Origin: Palsa-461 sp036844945
GTDB lineage: Bacteria; Actinomycetota; Acidimicrobiia; Acidimicrobiales; RAAP-2
Assembly (NCBI GenBank): GCA_036844945.1
Contig: DAIUEV010000013.1
Span: forward strand, 1 to 64,000
Direction: 5' to 3'
DNA length: 64,000 bases
Under the pieces are notes generated by a model that saw only the letters and a list, made by a program, of their open reading frames with translations, had not been told where the DNA came from and did not search any database. This document shows positions 25,031 through 33,070 of the stretch, one piece after another (position 1 is the stretch's first letter; each line of letters starts with the position of its first letter). A program made the translations under genes and the position numbers.

Positions 25031-25705
25031 GTGCCGATCCGGGTCTTTCTCCTCGACGATCACGAGGTCGTGCGCACCGGCCTCCGTGCCCTCCTCGAAA
25101 CCGAGGACGACATAGAGGTCGTGGGAGAGGCTGGCACGGTCGCTGACGCCCTCAATCGGATCCCCCTGGCCCGGCCGGACGTGGCCATTCTCGATGTGAG
25201 ACTTCCCGATGGCAGTGGGGTTGAGGTGTGCCGAGAAGTCCGATCGGACAATCCGGAGATTGCCTGCCTGATGCTCACCTCGTACGCCGACGACGAAGCG
25301 CTTCTTGCGGCCGTCCTGGCCGGGGCCGCGGGGTATGTCTTGAAACAGGTCGGCGGGACCGACCTGGTTTCGGACATTCGGAAGGTCGCTTCCGGAGGAA
25401 CCCTCCTTGATCCCGGCATTGCCCAACGGGTGCTTGAGCGCGTTCGTCGCGGTTCGGACGAGGACAAGCAACTGGCGTCGCTGACACCCCAGGAGCGGCG
25501 GATCCTCGATCAGATCGCAGAGGGCCGGACCAACCGGCAGATTGGAGAGGCTCTCTTCTTGGCAGAGAAGACGGTCAAGAATTACGTGTCAAATCTGCTT
25601 TCAAAGCTTGGAATGGAACGCCGGACAGAGGCTGCCATTTTCGCAACCCGGCTCGCGGAACGACGCGACCATCCAAAATCGCACCCCCCTTCCGAGGGAA
25701 CTTGA
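25031..25705 (+). CDS. devR: DosR/DevR-like NarL-family response regulator
   Basis: This 224-residue protein has a receiver domain with acidic pocket D9, D10, phospho-acceptor D55 in LDVRLPDGSG, T83 in MLTSY and K105, then a LuxR-type helix-turn-helix from about 150. The segment AEKTVKNYVSNLLSKLGMER is nearly that of Mycobacterium tuberculosis DosR; K180, K183 and N184 correspond by my alignment to the DosR DNA-contacting K179, K182 and N183, predicting the same GGGACT-type sites. The GTG start follows CAATTGCGGG. A DosS-like kinase gene lies 0.5 kb downstream, separated by one opposite-strand gene. Confidence 0.9.
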   Translation: MPIRVFLLDDHEVVRTGLRALLETEDDIEVVGEAGTVADALNRIPLARPDVAILDVRLPDGSGVEVCREVRSDNPEIACLMLTSYADDEALLAAVLAGAAGYVLKQVGGTDLVSDIRKVASGGTLLDPGIAQRVLERVRRGSDEDKQLASLTPQERRILDQIAEGRTNRQIGEALFLAEKTVKNYVSNLLSKLGMERRTEAAIFATRLAERRDHPKSHPPSEGT

Positions 25706-25707
25706 AG

Positions 25708-26073
25708 TCAACTTCGCTCTAAATCCACGCCGAACGCTCGAAGCGAGTTCTCGAGCCGGCACCGCTCGATCATCGGCCGTTCAAATCGCTTCGGATCGAC
25801 GTCGATGCCGTAGGCCATGCATAGGCGAGTAAGTGCGAGGTCGTAGTCGATGTTCGCCGCGATGTCATCGGCGACTCCGGCAGCGGTGGGCTGCACCGTT
25901 CCGGGATCGCCAAGACGGGCCCGAAGCTCAAGAACTCGGGCGCGTAACTCGGCCGGGTCACTGCCCAAATCGTGGTCCCCCTGGATCTCCAGGGAGGCCA
26001 GGAGCAGTTCGCCATACATCGAAATTGGGCCTTTCGTCTCCCGCATCGCTTGCTCCGCAGTCCAAGCCATCAC
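25708..26073 (-). CDS. Conserved-looking hypothetical protein between regulator and kinase
   Basis: I do not recognise this 121-residue protein. It begins MMAWTAEQAMRETKGPISMYGELLLASLEIQ and is acidic, helical and without membrane segments or signal peptide. A middle stretch (AELRARVLELRARLGDPGTV) could form a short coiled coil. The composition and codon use look real, and the start may be the first or second ATG. It lies convergent to the regulator gene (two bases between stops) and divergent from the DosS-like kinase, sharing the region with the candidate box at 26148. It might be a partner of the two-component pair; there is no direct evidence. Confidence 0.6.
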   Translation of the reverse strand: MMAWTAEQAMRETKGPISMYGELLLASLEIQGDHDLGSDPAELRARVLELRARLGDPGTVQPTAAGVADDIAANIDYDLALTRLCMAYGIDVDPKRFERPMIERCRLENSLRAFGVDLERS

Positions 26074-26147
26074 TCGCTCGGTTCGTGTCGTCTCCGGTCT
26101 TCTAGCTCGGAGTTTTCAGCATGCGCTCCCGGCGGCGGAGAGCACCA

Positions 26148-26161
26148 GGGTCGTTCGTCCC
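26148..26161. promoter_or_regulatory. Candidate DosR-like box upstream of the dosS-like gene
   Basis: GGGTCGTTCGTCCC matches the DosR core at 11 of 14 positions. It lies 88 bases upstream of the kinase ATG and 75 bases upstream of the divergent hypothetical gene. It would fit feedback control but is not significant alone. Confidence 0.4.
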
Positions 26162-26248
26162 CCGTGCTTCGAAACAGCCTCGAAGGACCGCGCATCCAGG
26201 GCCTTCTGGCATGGCATCCGCCGGCCACGGGGCTACGATCGGCCTCGC

Positions 26249-27382
26249 ATGCCCTACCGAAGCATCGAAGACCCGGCCACGCTCCGCCGGCTCCTCGAGG
26301 CTGTCTTCCTCATCGAGGCTGACCTCGCCTTGCCGGTCCTTCTTCGCCACATCATCGAGGAAGCACGCTCCATGGTGGGTGCCCAATACGGAGCTCTCGG
26401 CATCCTCGACGAGAGTCACACCGGGCTCGCCGAGTTCATCACCATCGGCATCGATGCCGAAATGGAAAGAGCGATCGGAACTCGGCCCACCGGTAAGGGT
26501 GTGCTCGGGCTCCTCATCCTCGATCCGAAGCCCTTACGACTGGCGAATCTGAACGACCATCCGGATAGTTACGGTTTCCCACCAAACCATCCAGCAATGA
26601 AGTCATTCCTCGGGGTACCGATCATGTCCCACAACCAGGTCTACGGAAATCTCTACCTGACGGACAAGATCGGCTGGGCCGAGTTCACCAAGGACGACGA
26701 GGAATTGGTGATGGCCCTCGCGCAAGCCGCCGGGATTGCGATCGAAAATGCTCGTCTGCACAGCCGAGTCCGGGAGAGCGCGGTATTCGAGGACCGCGAT
26801 CGGATCGCCCGAGACCTCCACGACGCTGTCATTCAGCGGCTCTTTGCAATAGGCCTTTCGCTCCAGGGCATCACACGCTCCGCTGAGACTCCTTCGCTTT
26901 CTGAACGGCTCAACCGGGCGATTGCCGACATCGACGACACGATTCGACAGATCCGATCGTCGATCTTTGAGCTCTCCGCGGTCCGCGACGAGCAAGGACC
27001 GCGTGCCAAGATCCTTGCGCTGGCTCGGGAACTTGGCTCGGTCTTGGGATTCGAGGTGCCCGTCGCGTTCGATGGTCCGGTTGATTCCGCGATCCCCATC
27101 GACCTTCTGGAACATCTGCTGTTCGCGCTGCGGGAAGCACTGACCAATGTGGCACGACACTCCGGCGCGCGGCGCGCGTCGGTGACTGTCCGTGCAGACA
27201 GAGGTCAGTGCGTTCTGGCGGTTAGAGACGACGGCCACGGCTTCCCCGCCGATCGCTCAAACGAGGGTGGCCTGGGGCTCAACAACCTGCGGACCCGGGC
27301 CGAAAAGCTCAAGGGCAGGTTCGACATCGATACCTCGGAACACGGCACCACCATCACGTGGTCCGTTCCTCTCCCGGCCTAG
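26249..27382 (+). CDS. dosS: DosS/DevS-like histidine kinase with a single heme-type GAF domain
   Basis: This 377-residue sensor has one GAF domain (about 15-170), the HisKA_3 dimerisation helix with phospho-acceptor H191 in RDLHDAVIQRLF, and an HATPase domain with N300 in EALTNVARH and G-boxes DDGHGF and GLGLNNLRTR. The GAF follows DosS GAF-A: LLILDPKPLRL, YGFPPNHPAM and NLYLTDK. By my alignment H114 corresponds to the heme-ligand H149 of DosS, and Y136 to the distal Y171. Mycobacterial DosS has two GAF domains; here the second is missing. The ATG at 26249 begins MPYRSIEDP; the longer upstream frame is rejected. It probably phosphorylates the DosR-like protein in response to oxygen, NO or CO. 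Confidence 0.9.
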   Translation: MPYRSIEDPATLRRLLEAVFLIEADLALPVLLRHIIEEARSMVGAQYGALGILDESHTGLAEFITIGIDAEMERAIGTRPTGKGVLGLLILDPKPLRLANLNDHPDSYGFPPNHPAMKSFLGVPIMSHNQVYGNLYLTDKIGWAEFTKDDEELVMALAQAAGIAIENARLHSRVRESAVFEDRDRIARDLHDAVIQRLFAIGLSLQGITRSAETPSLSERLNRAIADIDDTIRQIRSSIFELSAVRDEQGPRAKILALARELGSVLGFEVPVAFDGPVDSAIPIDLLEHLLFALREALTNVARHSGARRASVTVRADRGQCVLAVRDDGHGFPADRSNEGGLGLNNLRTRAEKLKGRFDIDTSEHGTTITWSVPLPA

Positions 27383-27558
27383 GAGGAGACGGCCCCCAAG
27401 CGTTCCAGGATCCCGCGCAAGGAGTCACGCCGGGCTCGTAGCTCGCGCACGTACATCGCGTTGTCCGTGTCGGCGATCTCCGAACTGAGCTCACTGAGTG
27501 CCCCTTCGAGGAGCCGGCGCAGCTCGTTCGCCTCCTCGTCGGAGAGTCCGAGTTCCAT
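27379..27558 (-). CDS. Small helical protein overlapping the kinase 3' end
   Basis: This 59-residue protein is highly charged and probably a short coiled coil: SDEEANELRRLLEGALSEL then DNAMYVRELRARRDSLRGIL. Small proteins of this type (about 60 residues, ELRxLLexxLsdL pattern) occur beside stress genes in actinobacteria and usually lack a name. The ATG at 27558 is preceded by AGAGGACAG. Its stop overlaps the kinase stop tail-to-tail by four bases. Length and opposite orientation to FtsH leave its role open. Confidence 0.65.
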   Translation of the reverse strand: MELGLSDEEANELRRLLEGALSELSSEIADTDNAMYVRELRARRDSLRGILERLGAVSS

Positions 27559-27737
27559 TTCTGTCCTCTTTCTGCGGCTATCCCTACGGTGTCGTTCCGG
27601 CATAGTCGACCCCATTGTTCTGGGCGGGCGCAAAGAGGCGACGCACGGGGCTCGAATCGTTCGGGCCACGGGCGCCCCAGAGCCCGGGCCGGCTCCCGGT
27701 CGCGCCCGGAGCCACAAAGGTGAAAACATCTTGCACG

Positions 27738-29732
27738 ATGACGAAAAAGGCTGGCGTTCCCCCTACCGGTGACCGGGGCATCCCCACGGCACCGCCCGCA
27801 CCCCCGGCGTGGCGCCACTACCTCTGGATCATCGCACTCGCAATCTTTCTCGTGCTGTTGTTCAAGCTTCCGACAACTCACACGAGCTCGGTCTCACTGA
27901 ACTATTCGCAATTCCTTCACGATGTGTCGATCCATAAGGTCAAGACGGTCACGATCAATACGTCGGGCAGTGCTTCGGGAACCCTGACCAACGGCGGTCA
28001 GTACACGACGGCATTTCCTCCGCAGGCCGGCCAGTCTCTGTTGGACAAGTTGTCGGCCGCCGGAGTGCAAATTACGGCCAACACGAATAGCACATCGTTC
28101 GGCAGTGAAATCCTCACATGGGTGATCCTGCTCCTGCCGTTCCTCATTCTTGGCTACTTGTGGTGGAGACTCTCCAAGGGCGCCGCCGGCCGGATGCAGG
28201 GCGCCCTCGGTGTCGGCCGTTCCAAGGCCAAGGTCTTCGACGAGGAGCGTCCAAAGACGACCTTCGCCGATGTCGCCGGATACGAGGGCGCCAAGTTCGA
28301 GGTCCGCGAGGTGGTTGACTTCCTGAGGAACCCCGAGCGATATGCCCGGGCCGGAGCGATGGCCCCACGCGGGGTACTGATGGTCGGTCCACCCGGCACC
28401 GGCAAGACGCTTCTTGCCCGCGCGGTGGCAGGCGAGGCCGACGTCCCCTTCTTTTCGGTGACCGGTTCGAGCTTCGTCGAGATGTTCGTCGGCGTCGGTG
28501 CCGCCCGTGTTCGAGATCTGTTCCAGGAAGCAAGGAAGCGGGCTCCTGCCATCATCTTCGTCGACGAGATCGACGCGATCGGCCAACGGCGCGGCGGAAG
28601 AGCGTTGGTCTCAAACGACGAACGCGAGCAGACTCTCAACCAGCTCCTGGCTGAGATGGATGGCTTCGATCCGGCCACCGGAATCATCGTCCTCGCTGCG
28701 ACAAACCGACCCGAGGTGCTCGACCCGGCGCTGCTACGCCCTGGCCGGTTCGATCGTCAGGTCGTAATACCGCTGCCAACCTTGTCTGAGCGGAGTGCCA
28801 TCCTGGCTGTGCACTGTCAGGGCAAACGATTGGACAGCTCGGTTGACCTTGACGTCGTTGCCCGAGCCACGCCCGGCTTCTCTGGTGCCGACTTGGCCAA
28901 CCTCGTGAACGAAGCGGCCATTGTCGCGGTGCGCGACGACCGCGAGGTTCTCGCTGCCGGCGACTTCGACGAGGCTCGTGACCGTGTCATCTTGGGTCGG
29001 CGCGAGGGCTCCAACGTCCTGCTGGACGAGGAGAAACATGCAGTGGCGATCCACGAGTCCGGACATGCTCTCGTCGCGGTGTACTCAGAGAAGGCCGACC
29101 CCATTTCGAAAGTCACCATCCTTCCTGCTGGACAGTCGCTCGGAGTCACCGAGCAACTTCCGCTGGTCGAACGTCACCTGTACGGGGAGGATTACCTGAA
29201 GGACGCGTTGTCGGTCCTCTTGGGTGGCCGAGCCAGTGAACTGGTCGTCCTCGGACAGGGCTCGACCGGCGCGAGCAACGACCTGGCCAAGGCGACCGAT
29301 CTTGCCACCAAGATGGTGAGGGAGTTCGGACTGTCGGACGCAGTTGGCCCGGTCGGATATCCCTCAGGTGGTTCGGTCTACCTCGATGCCGGCGGACCAG
29401 AGTTCTCCTCGCGGCCCTTCGCCGAGGAGACGCAGGCCGCCATCGACCTGGAGGTCGCGCGGCTGCTCCGCGAGGCCGAGGAACGGGCGATCGGGATATT
29501 GAAGGATCATCGTGACGTGCTCGACAAGGTTGTCGAGATCCTTCTCGCTCACGAGACCGTCGACGGATCGGAGATCTACACACTCGCCGGCCGAGCCCAG
29601 CCGGAGGGACCAATACGCGTCGATGTCGCGCCCGATCGGCGACGGCTCGACCGTGACTCCAAGGCTAAGGCCGTCGCGACGACAGACCGTTCCAGCCCCG
29701 CGGACAGACCTGCTCCGAGGGCTGGCGGCTAG
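27738..29732 (+). CDS. ftsH: FtsH-type membrane AAA+ zinc protease
   Basis: This 664-residue enzyme degrades membrane and misfolded proteins. TM1 is at about 28-44, the external domain at 45-123, TM2 at about 124-143, and the AAA+ domain at about 170-420 with Walker A GPPGTGKT (217-224), Walker B IIFVDEID and the SRH segment ATNRPEVLDPALLRPGRFDR. The M41 peptidase zinc site is HESGH (439-443), where HEAGH is usual; both zinc histidines and the glutamate are kept. The chosen ATG at 27738 follows AAAGGTG at some distance. A usual housekeeping ftsH neighbourhood (tilS, hpt, folE) is absent, so this is probably a second, stress-dedicated FtsH of the island. Confidence 0.9.
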   Translation: MTKKAGVPPTGDRGIPTAPPAPPAWRHYLWIIALAIFLVLLFKLPTTHTSSVSLNYSQFLHDVSIHKVKTVTINTSGSASGTLTNGGQYTTAFPPQAGQSLLDKLSAAGVQITANTNSTSFGSEILTWVILLLPFLILGYLWWRLSKGAAGRMQGALGVGRSKAKVFDEERPKTTFADVAGYEGAKFEVREVVDFLRNPERYARAGAMAPRGVLMVGPPGTGKTLLARAVAGEADVPFFSVTGSSFVEMFVGVGAARVRDLFQEARKRAPAIIFVDEIDAIGQRRGGRALVSNDEREQTLNQLLAEMDGFDPATGIIVLAATNRPEVLDPALLRPGRFDRQVVIPLPTLSERSAILAVHCQGKRLDSSVDLDVVARATPGFSGADLANLVNEAAIVAVRDDREVLAAGDFDEARDRVILGRREGSNVLLDEEKHAVAIHESGHALVAVYSEKADPISKVTILPAGQSLGVTEQLPLVERHLYGEDYLKDALSVLLGGRASELVVLGQGSTGASNDLAKATDLATKMVREFGLSDAVGPVGYPSGGSVYLDAGGPEFSSRPFAEETQAAIDLEVARLLREAEERAIGILKDHRDVLDKVVEILLAHETVDGSEIYTLAGRAQPEGPIRVDVAPDRRRLDRDSKAKAVATTDRSSPADRPAPRAGG

Positions 29733-29768
29733 CTCGCACAAGCATGTAGGCGAAGCTGACGAGCACAC

Positions 29769-30011
29769 TCACGCTGGCGACATCCCAGGAGGGTCTCGGA
29801 GGACCTGGCAGCGGAAGACCCGTGAAGCGGAGGTGCTGACACCATCGCCCGCCTCAGGCACCTTGACCTCGAGATCCCGCTTGCCGAGAGCATCATTCAC
29901 AAGCTGTTCCAACTCGGCACGTTGTCCCGCACTTCTCGTCCGTGAGAGCGGTCTCCTGGAAGGGAGACGGGCGAGGCCGAGCGGCATCACGGTCCAGCGA
30001 CGGGTGAGCAC
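29769..30011 (-). CDS. Possible small protein, uncertain
   Basis: An 80-codon frame starts at a GTG and overlaps the end of the CBS gene by 25 bases on the same strand. Its middle and end (AELEQLVNDALGKRDLEVKVPEAGDG) look protein-like, whereas the first 25 residues are arginine-rich and may be non-coding. I recognise no family. It could be the shortened remnant of a gene or a real small protein co-transcribed with the CBS gene. Confidence 0.3.
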   Translation of the reverse strand: MLTRRWTVMPLGLARLPSRRPLSRTRSAGQRAELEQLVNDALGKRDLEVKVPEAGDGVSTSASRVFRCQVLRDPPGMSPA

Positions 30012-30397
30012 AAACGGCTCACCACCGCCTCGCTGGCAGTCTTGAGGGACAGGATTCCCGCCACTTCACCGGTTGGCCGAATGACCACGAGGTGGCGAAC
30101 GCGGTGCGTCGCCATGAGATTGAGCGCCTCGACGAGCCTCGTGCTCGTGGTCACCCAGAGCGGGTGGGGGCTGGCAATCCGGTCGACCGGGTAGTCGACC
30201 GGGAGACCAGCAGCCAAGCCGCGAACAAGGTCGCGTTCGGTGACGATCCTCGATGGCGGGTCGCCGATCATCAAAGACGAGGTGTCCGCGCGCTCCATCT
30301 CAGTCGCTGCCTCCCGGATCGTCGCGTCGACCGGCAGGCGCGTGGGGGGATCGAGTGACACAGAGCCGACCCTGTCCCGGGCGTGTGACGACCTCAC
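29987..30397 (-). CDS. CBS-pair protein
   Basis: This protein of about 136 residues consists of two CBS motifs: LPVDATIREAATEMERADTSSLMI with SRIVTERDLVRGLAAG, and a second repeat LWVTTSTRLVEALNLMATHRVRHLVVI with GEVAGILSLKTASEAVV. CBS pairs bind adenine nucleotides. The GTG at 30397 is inferred from the domain start; the longer upstream frame crosses the divergent promoter. It resembles the dormancy-regulon CBS proteins (Hrp1 type) only in fold and context. It is divergent from the HTH-PPOX gene. Confidence 0.8.
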   Translation of the reverse strand: MRSSHARDRVGSVSLDPPTRLPVDATIREAATEMERADTSSLMIGDPPSRIVTERDLVRGLAAGLPVDYPVDRIASPHPLWVTTSTRLVEALNLMATHRVRHLVVIRPTGEVAGILSLKTASEAVVSRLCSPVAGP

Positions 30398-30456
30398 ACA
30401 CCGATCGTGAGCGTGTTCAGCGCCCACGAACAGAGCCGATGGTCCGGAGTGCGGGT

Positions 30457-30470
30457 GGGTCCAACGACCC
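30457..30470. promoter_or_regulatory. Inverted repeat in the CBS/HTH-PPOX divergent promoter
   Basis: GGGTC-CAAC-GACCC is a perfect five-base inverted repeat with a four-base centre, the same spacing as a DosR box, and matches its core at 10 of 14 positions. It lies 53 bases before the HTH-PPOX GTG and 59 bases before the CBS start. It could serve DosR or the HTH protein itself. Confidence 0.35.
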
Positions 30471-30523
30471 TGGTGATCCAGGTATGGACCCGTCAGCCTG
30501 GAGCTAGACCGAGGAGGGCCCGG

Positions 30524-31177
30524 GTGAACGACGTGGGAGATTTCGGCCGACGGGTCGCCGAGCGACGCCGGGAGCTGGGGTTCAGCTGTGAAGAACTGGC
30601 ATCCCGTGCCGGCATGCATCCGGCGTACATCGAGATGATCGAACACAGCCCGGCATCCCAGCTCACCCCGTCAGCGCTGTGGCGGCTGTCAAAGGCACTT
30701 GATACGAGCATGGCCGCCCTCGCCGGAGGAGGAGTGCTCTCGCCGCCGGGAAGGAGTGATCCCGTCGGGACAGCGACGCTGGTGGCCCTCGATCTGTCCG
30801 AGTGCTTGGAGTTGATTTCGGGCGGTGGCGTCGGTCGGGTGGTCCTGATCGAAGATCGGGGGCCGGGAGCCTTTCCGGTCAACTTCAGAACGCTCGATGG
30901 GGACGTGGTGTTTCGGACCGAACCGACCGCAGCGATCACGAAGGCGGTTGCAGCCGGTCCGGTGTCATTTGAGGTCGACCATGTGGACGATGCATTGACG
31001 GAGGGTTGGAGTGTGCTCCTTTCCGGCGAGGCCCATCTCATCAAGTCAACCGACGAACTCGAAAGGGTCAAGGCCCTTGACGTGAGGCCGTGGGCGGCCG
31101 GGAACCGGGAGTGCTATGTCCGGATCGTGCCAAAAGAGGTGACCGGTCGACGCATCCGGCACACGCCGATCCCGTGA
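30524..31177 (+). CDS. Fusion of an XRE-type HTH and a PPOX flavin-binding domain
   Basis: This 217-residue protein has an N-terminal helix-turn-helix of XRE type (about 5-65: RVAERRRELGFSCEELASRAGMHPAYIEMIE) and a C-terminal split-barrel of the pyridoxamine 5'-phosphate oxidase-like family (about 85-215: GRVVLIEDRGPGAFPVNFRTLDGDVVFRTE). Such fusions are common in actinobacteria and may sense flavin, F420 or heme redox state to control transcription. The GTG at 30524 has AGGAGGG upstream. Its stop overlaps the GNAT start by four bases (GTGA), so the two are coupled. Targets are unknown. Confidence 0.85.
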   Translation: MNDVGDFGRRVAERRRELGFSCEELASRAGMHPAYIEMIEHSPASQLTPSALWRLSKALDTSMAALAGGGVLSPPGRSDPVGTATLVALDLSECLELISGGGVGRVVLIEDRGPGAFPVNFRTLDGDVVFRTEPTAAITKAVAAGPVSFEVDHVDDALTEGWSVLLSGEAHLIKSTDELERVKALDVRPWAAGNRECYVRIVPKEVTGRRIRHTPIP

Positions 31178-31821
31178 CCCCGAAACGGGATCGGGTGGTG
31201 TCTGCTCGACCGGACAGGACCGTGCTCAACTCCCGAGCAAGCTCTCAAGTGGATACCCAGGCGACCGATGTCAGCGACTATCCGAGGGCGCTTGAGTGCG
31301 ACGTCACCACGATGCTGGGGACGACGGTGCATGTCCGCCCCATTCGAGCTGATGACGGCGATCGCTTGGCGACGTTTCATCAGGAGCTCAGTCCGGAGTC
31401 CGTGTACTTCCGTTTCTTTTCACCGCACCCGAAACTCACGCCGTCAGAAATCCACCGATTCACCCATGTCGACTTCGCAGACCGACTCGCTTTGGTGGTG
31501 GAAATCGAAGGTCGGATGGTGGCAATTGGCCGCTATGACCGGACCTCGGGAGCAGAGGCCGAAGTCGCGTTTGTCGTGGCTGACAAGTGGCATCACCATG
31601 GCGTCGCCACCTTGCTCCTCGAGTTGCTTGCCCAAGCGGCCTGGATGTGTGGGATCAACACCTTCGTCGCGTCGACGTTGCTCGAGAACCGAGAAATGCT
31701 GCACGTCTTCAGACACTCTCGATTCGAGGTCAGCACCCACTTCGTGGGCGGACTCGTCGAGGTTCGGTTCCCGATCGGTCCGGTTTACCATCATCACATG
31801 GAGCCCAACGAAGGAAGTTGA
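31174..31821 (+). CDS. GNAT family N-acetyltransferase (Pat-type)
   Basis: This 215-residue protein contains one GNAT domain (about 50-200). Segments VHVRPIRADDGDRLATFH, SPESVYFRFFS and DKWHHHGVATLLLELLA resemble the acetyltransferase part of protein acetyltransferases that are elsewhere fused to acyl-CoA synthetase or cyclic-nucleotide domains; here it stands alone with a 45-residue lead. The acetyl-CoA loop is G(V)A-type in HHHGVATLL. The GTG start overlaps the upstream stop (GTGA). A protein-lysine acetyltransferase acting on metabolic enzymes is plausible; acetyl-CoA metabolism is represented nearby by acetate kinase and phosphoketolase. Confidence 0.75.
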   Translation: MTPKRDRVVSARPDRTVLNSRASSQVDTQATDVSDYPRALECDVTTMLGTTVHVRPIRADDGDRLATFHQELSPESVYFRFFSPHPKLTPSEIHRFTHVDFADRLALVVEIEGRMVAIGRYDRTSGAEAEVAFVVADKWHHHGVATLLLELLAQAAWMCGINTFVASTLLENREMLHVFRHSRFEVSTHFVGGLVEVRFPIGPVYHHHMEPNEGS

Positions 31822-31890
31822 GAAACCGTTCGAGCCGAAGTCCTCAGCCGAGGGCCTCGGGTGTCGTGATTGTGCCGGCGCAACGTGGAT

Positions 31891-32364
31891 CTAGGAAGTC
31901 TTCGGAGCGGCGATCCGTCGTCCTGAGACGTCGGCACGCGTGATGGCCAAGAAATAGTCGAGCTTGCCCCCGACCCAGGGTTCGGCACCGGCCCCCCGGG
32001 CGTGCACGGAGAATGCATCACCCGCATCGGTGATGTCCTCGGCAAAGCCCCGCACGACGACGACCCAGCCTTCCCGTGTGCTCTGGTCGATCTCCTCGAC
32101 CTCGAATGCCACATACGAAAACGATCCGAAGGCGAGCTTCACCCCCGGCGCTGTCCGAACGGTCACCGTGCGACCATCGAGCGCGTAGTTCACCGGAAAG
32201 ATTTCCGGCCTTCCGCCGCGCACCACTGCCAGGCGCCCAAGCACCTGGGTCGCCAAGAGGGCAAAACATTCGTCCTCGGAGATCTCGCTCAGAACCTGAC
32301 CGGGCCACCCCTCGAGCGCGGAGGCCTGACCTTCGGCCTCGAGCGGGCCTTCTGCTGTCGTCAT
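31891..32364 (-). CDS. PPOX (pyridoxamine 5'-phosphate oxidase-like) flavin-binding protein
   Basis: This 157-residue split-barrel protein has the family pattern LGRLAVVRGGRPEIFPVNYALDGRTVTVRTAPG and VAFEVEEIDQSTREGWVVVVRGFAE, typical of actinobacterial FMN- or F420-binding PPOX proteins that occur in dormancy regulons. The ATG at 32364 begins MTTAEGP; an upstream start at 32451 is less likely. It resembles the PPOX half of the fusion at 30524. Substrate and cofactor cannot be told from sequence. Confidence 0.85.
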   Translation of the reverse strand: MTTAEGPLEAEGQASALEGWPGQVLSEISEDECFALLATQVLGRLAVVRGGRPEIFPVNYALDGRTVTVRTAPGVKLAFGSFSYVAFEVEEIDQSTREGWVVVVRGFAEDITDAGDAFSVHARGAGAEPWVGGKLDYFLAITRADVSGRRIAAPKTS

Positions 32365-32650
32365 GACTCCATCATGGCGGAATACCACCATCCGCTGCGA
32401 CGGCGCTCGCCGGGCGCTCACGTCCCCACCTCTGGCCAAGGCCGGTATCAAAAGGCGAGCGAAGTCTTTCCGGTCAACCGTCCCGGTCCGGGAATTGGCC
32501 TCGGCGGTTGACCGCGACGAAGTGCAGCGAGCAGTGCCACGCCCGTGGGAGCGGTACTGACCGCCTGGGAGGATTCAAGGCCATACGACCCTGTCGAGGA
32601 ACGGGCCGCGGGTCCAGGATGGACATTGGAGCGAGTGAAAGGGCGCCGAA

Positions 32651-33070
32651 ATGCTGGTGCGAGAGTGTCTTCGAAGTGCTCCGGTCACCGTGTCCCCAGA
32701 GTGCACGGTTCGCGAGGCTGCGGAGTTGATGGGGAGAGACCGGGTCGGTGCTCTCCTCGTGGTCTCGGCAGGACAACTGCGAGGGATATTGACGGACCGG
32801 GACATCGTCGTTCGAGCAGTGGCCGCCGGTCACGACGTGGACGACAGCGTCGCCGGGATCATGACCCCGGATCCGGTCACGATCCAGGGCGGAGCGGACA
32901 TCTTCGAAGCGTTCGTCATGGTCCGAGACATCAGCGCTCGTCGGCTTCCTGTCCTCGAAGACGAGGAGCTCGCTGGAATTGTGACTGTGGACGATCTCCT
33001 CGTCGCGTCGATGATGGAATTCATGTCAGCGGTTGCGCCGGTGGCAAAGCAGATCGCCCGACCCGTTTAG
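32651..33070 (+). CDS. CBS-pair protein of Hrp1 type
   Basis: This 139-residue protein is a complete CBS pair: CLRSAPVTVSPECTVREAAELM with GILTDRDIVVRAVAAG, and MTPDPVTIQGGADIFEAF with LAGIVTVDDLLVASM. It is close in size and motifs (TDRDIVVR) to mycobacterial Hrp1 (Rv2626c), a DosR-regulon protein. No convincing DosR box lies directly upstream; a weak resemblance at 32603 was rejected. It probably binds adenine nucleotide-type ligands or signals energy state. Confidence 0.85.
   Translation: MLVRECLRSAPVTVSPECTVREAAELMGRDRVGALLVVSAGQLRGILTDRDIVVRAVAAGHDVDDSVAGIMTPDPVTIQGGADIFEAFVMVRDISARRLPVLEDEELAGIVTVDDLLVASMMEFMSAVAPVAKQIARPV

Noticed and set aside
32603..32616. GGGCCGCGGGTCCA upstream of the Hrp1-like CBS gene as a DosR box
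   Set aside because: Only 8 of 14 positions match, which is expected by chance.
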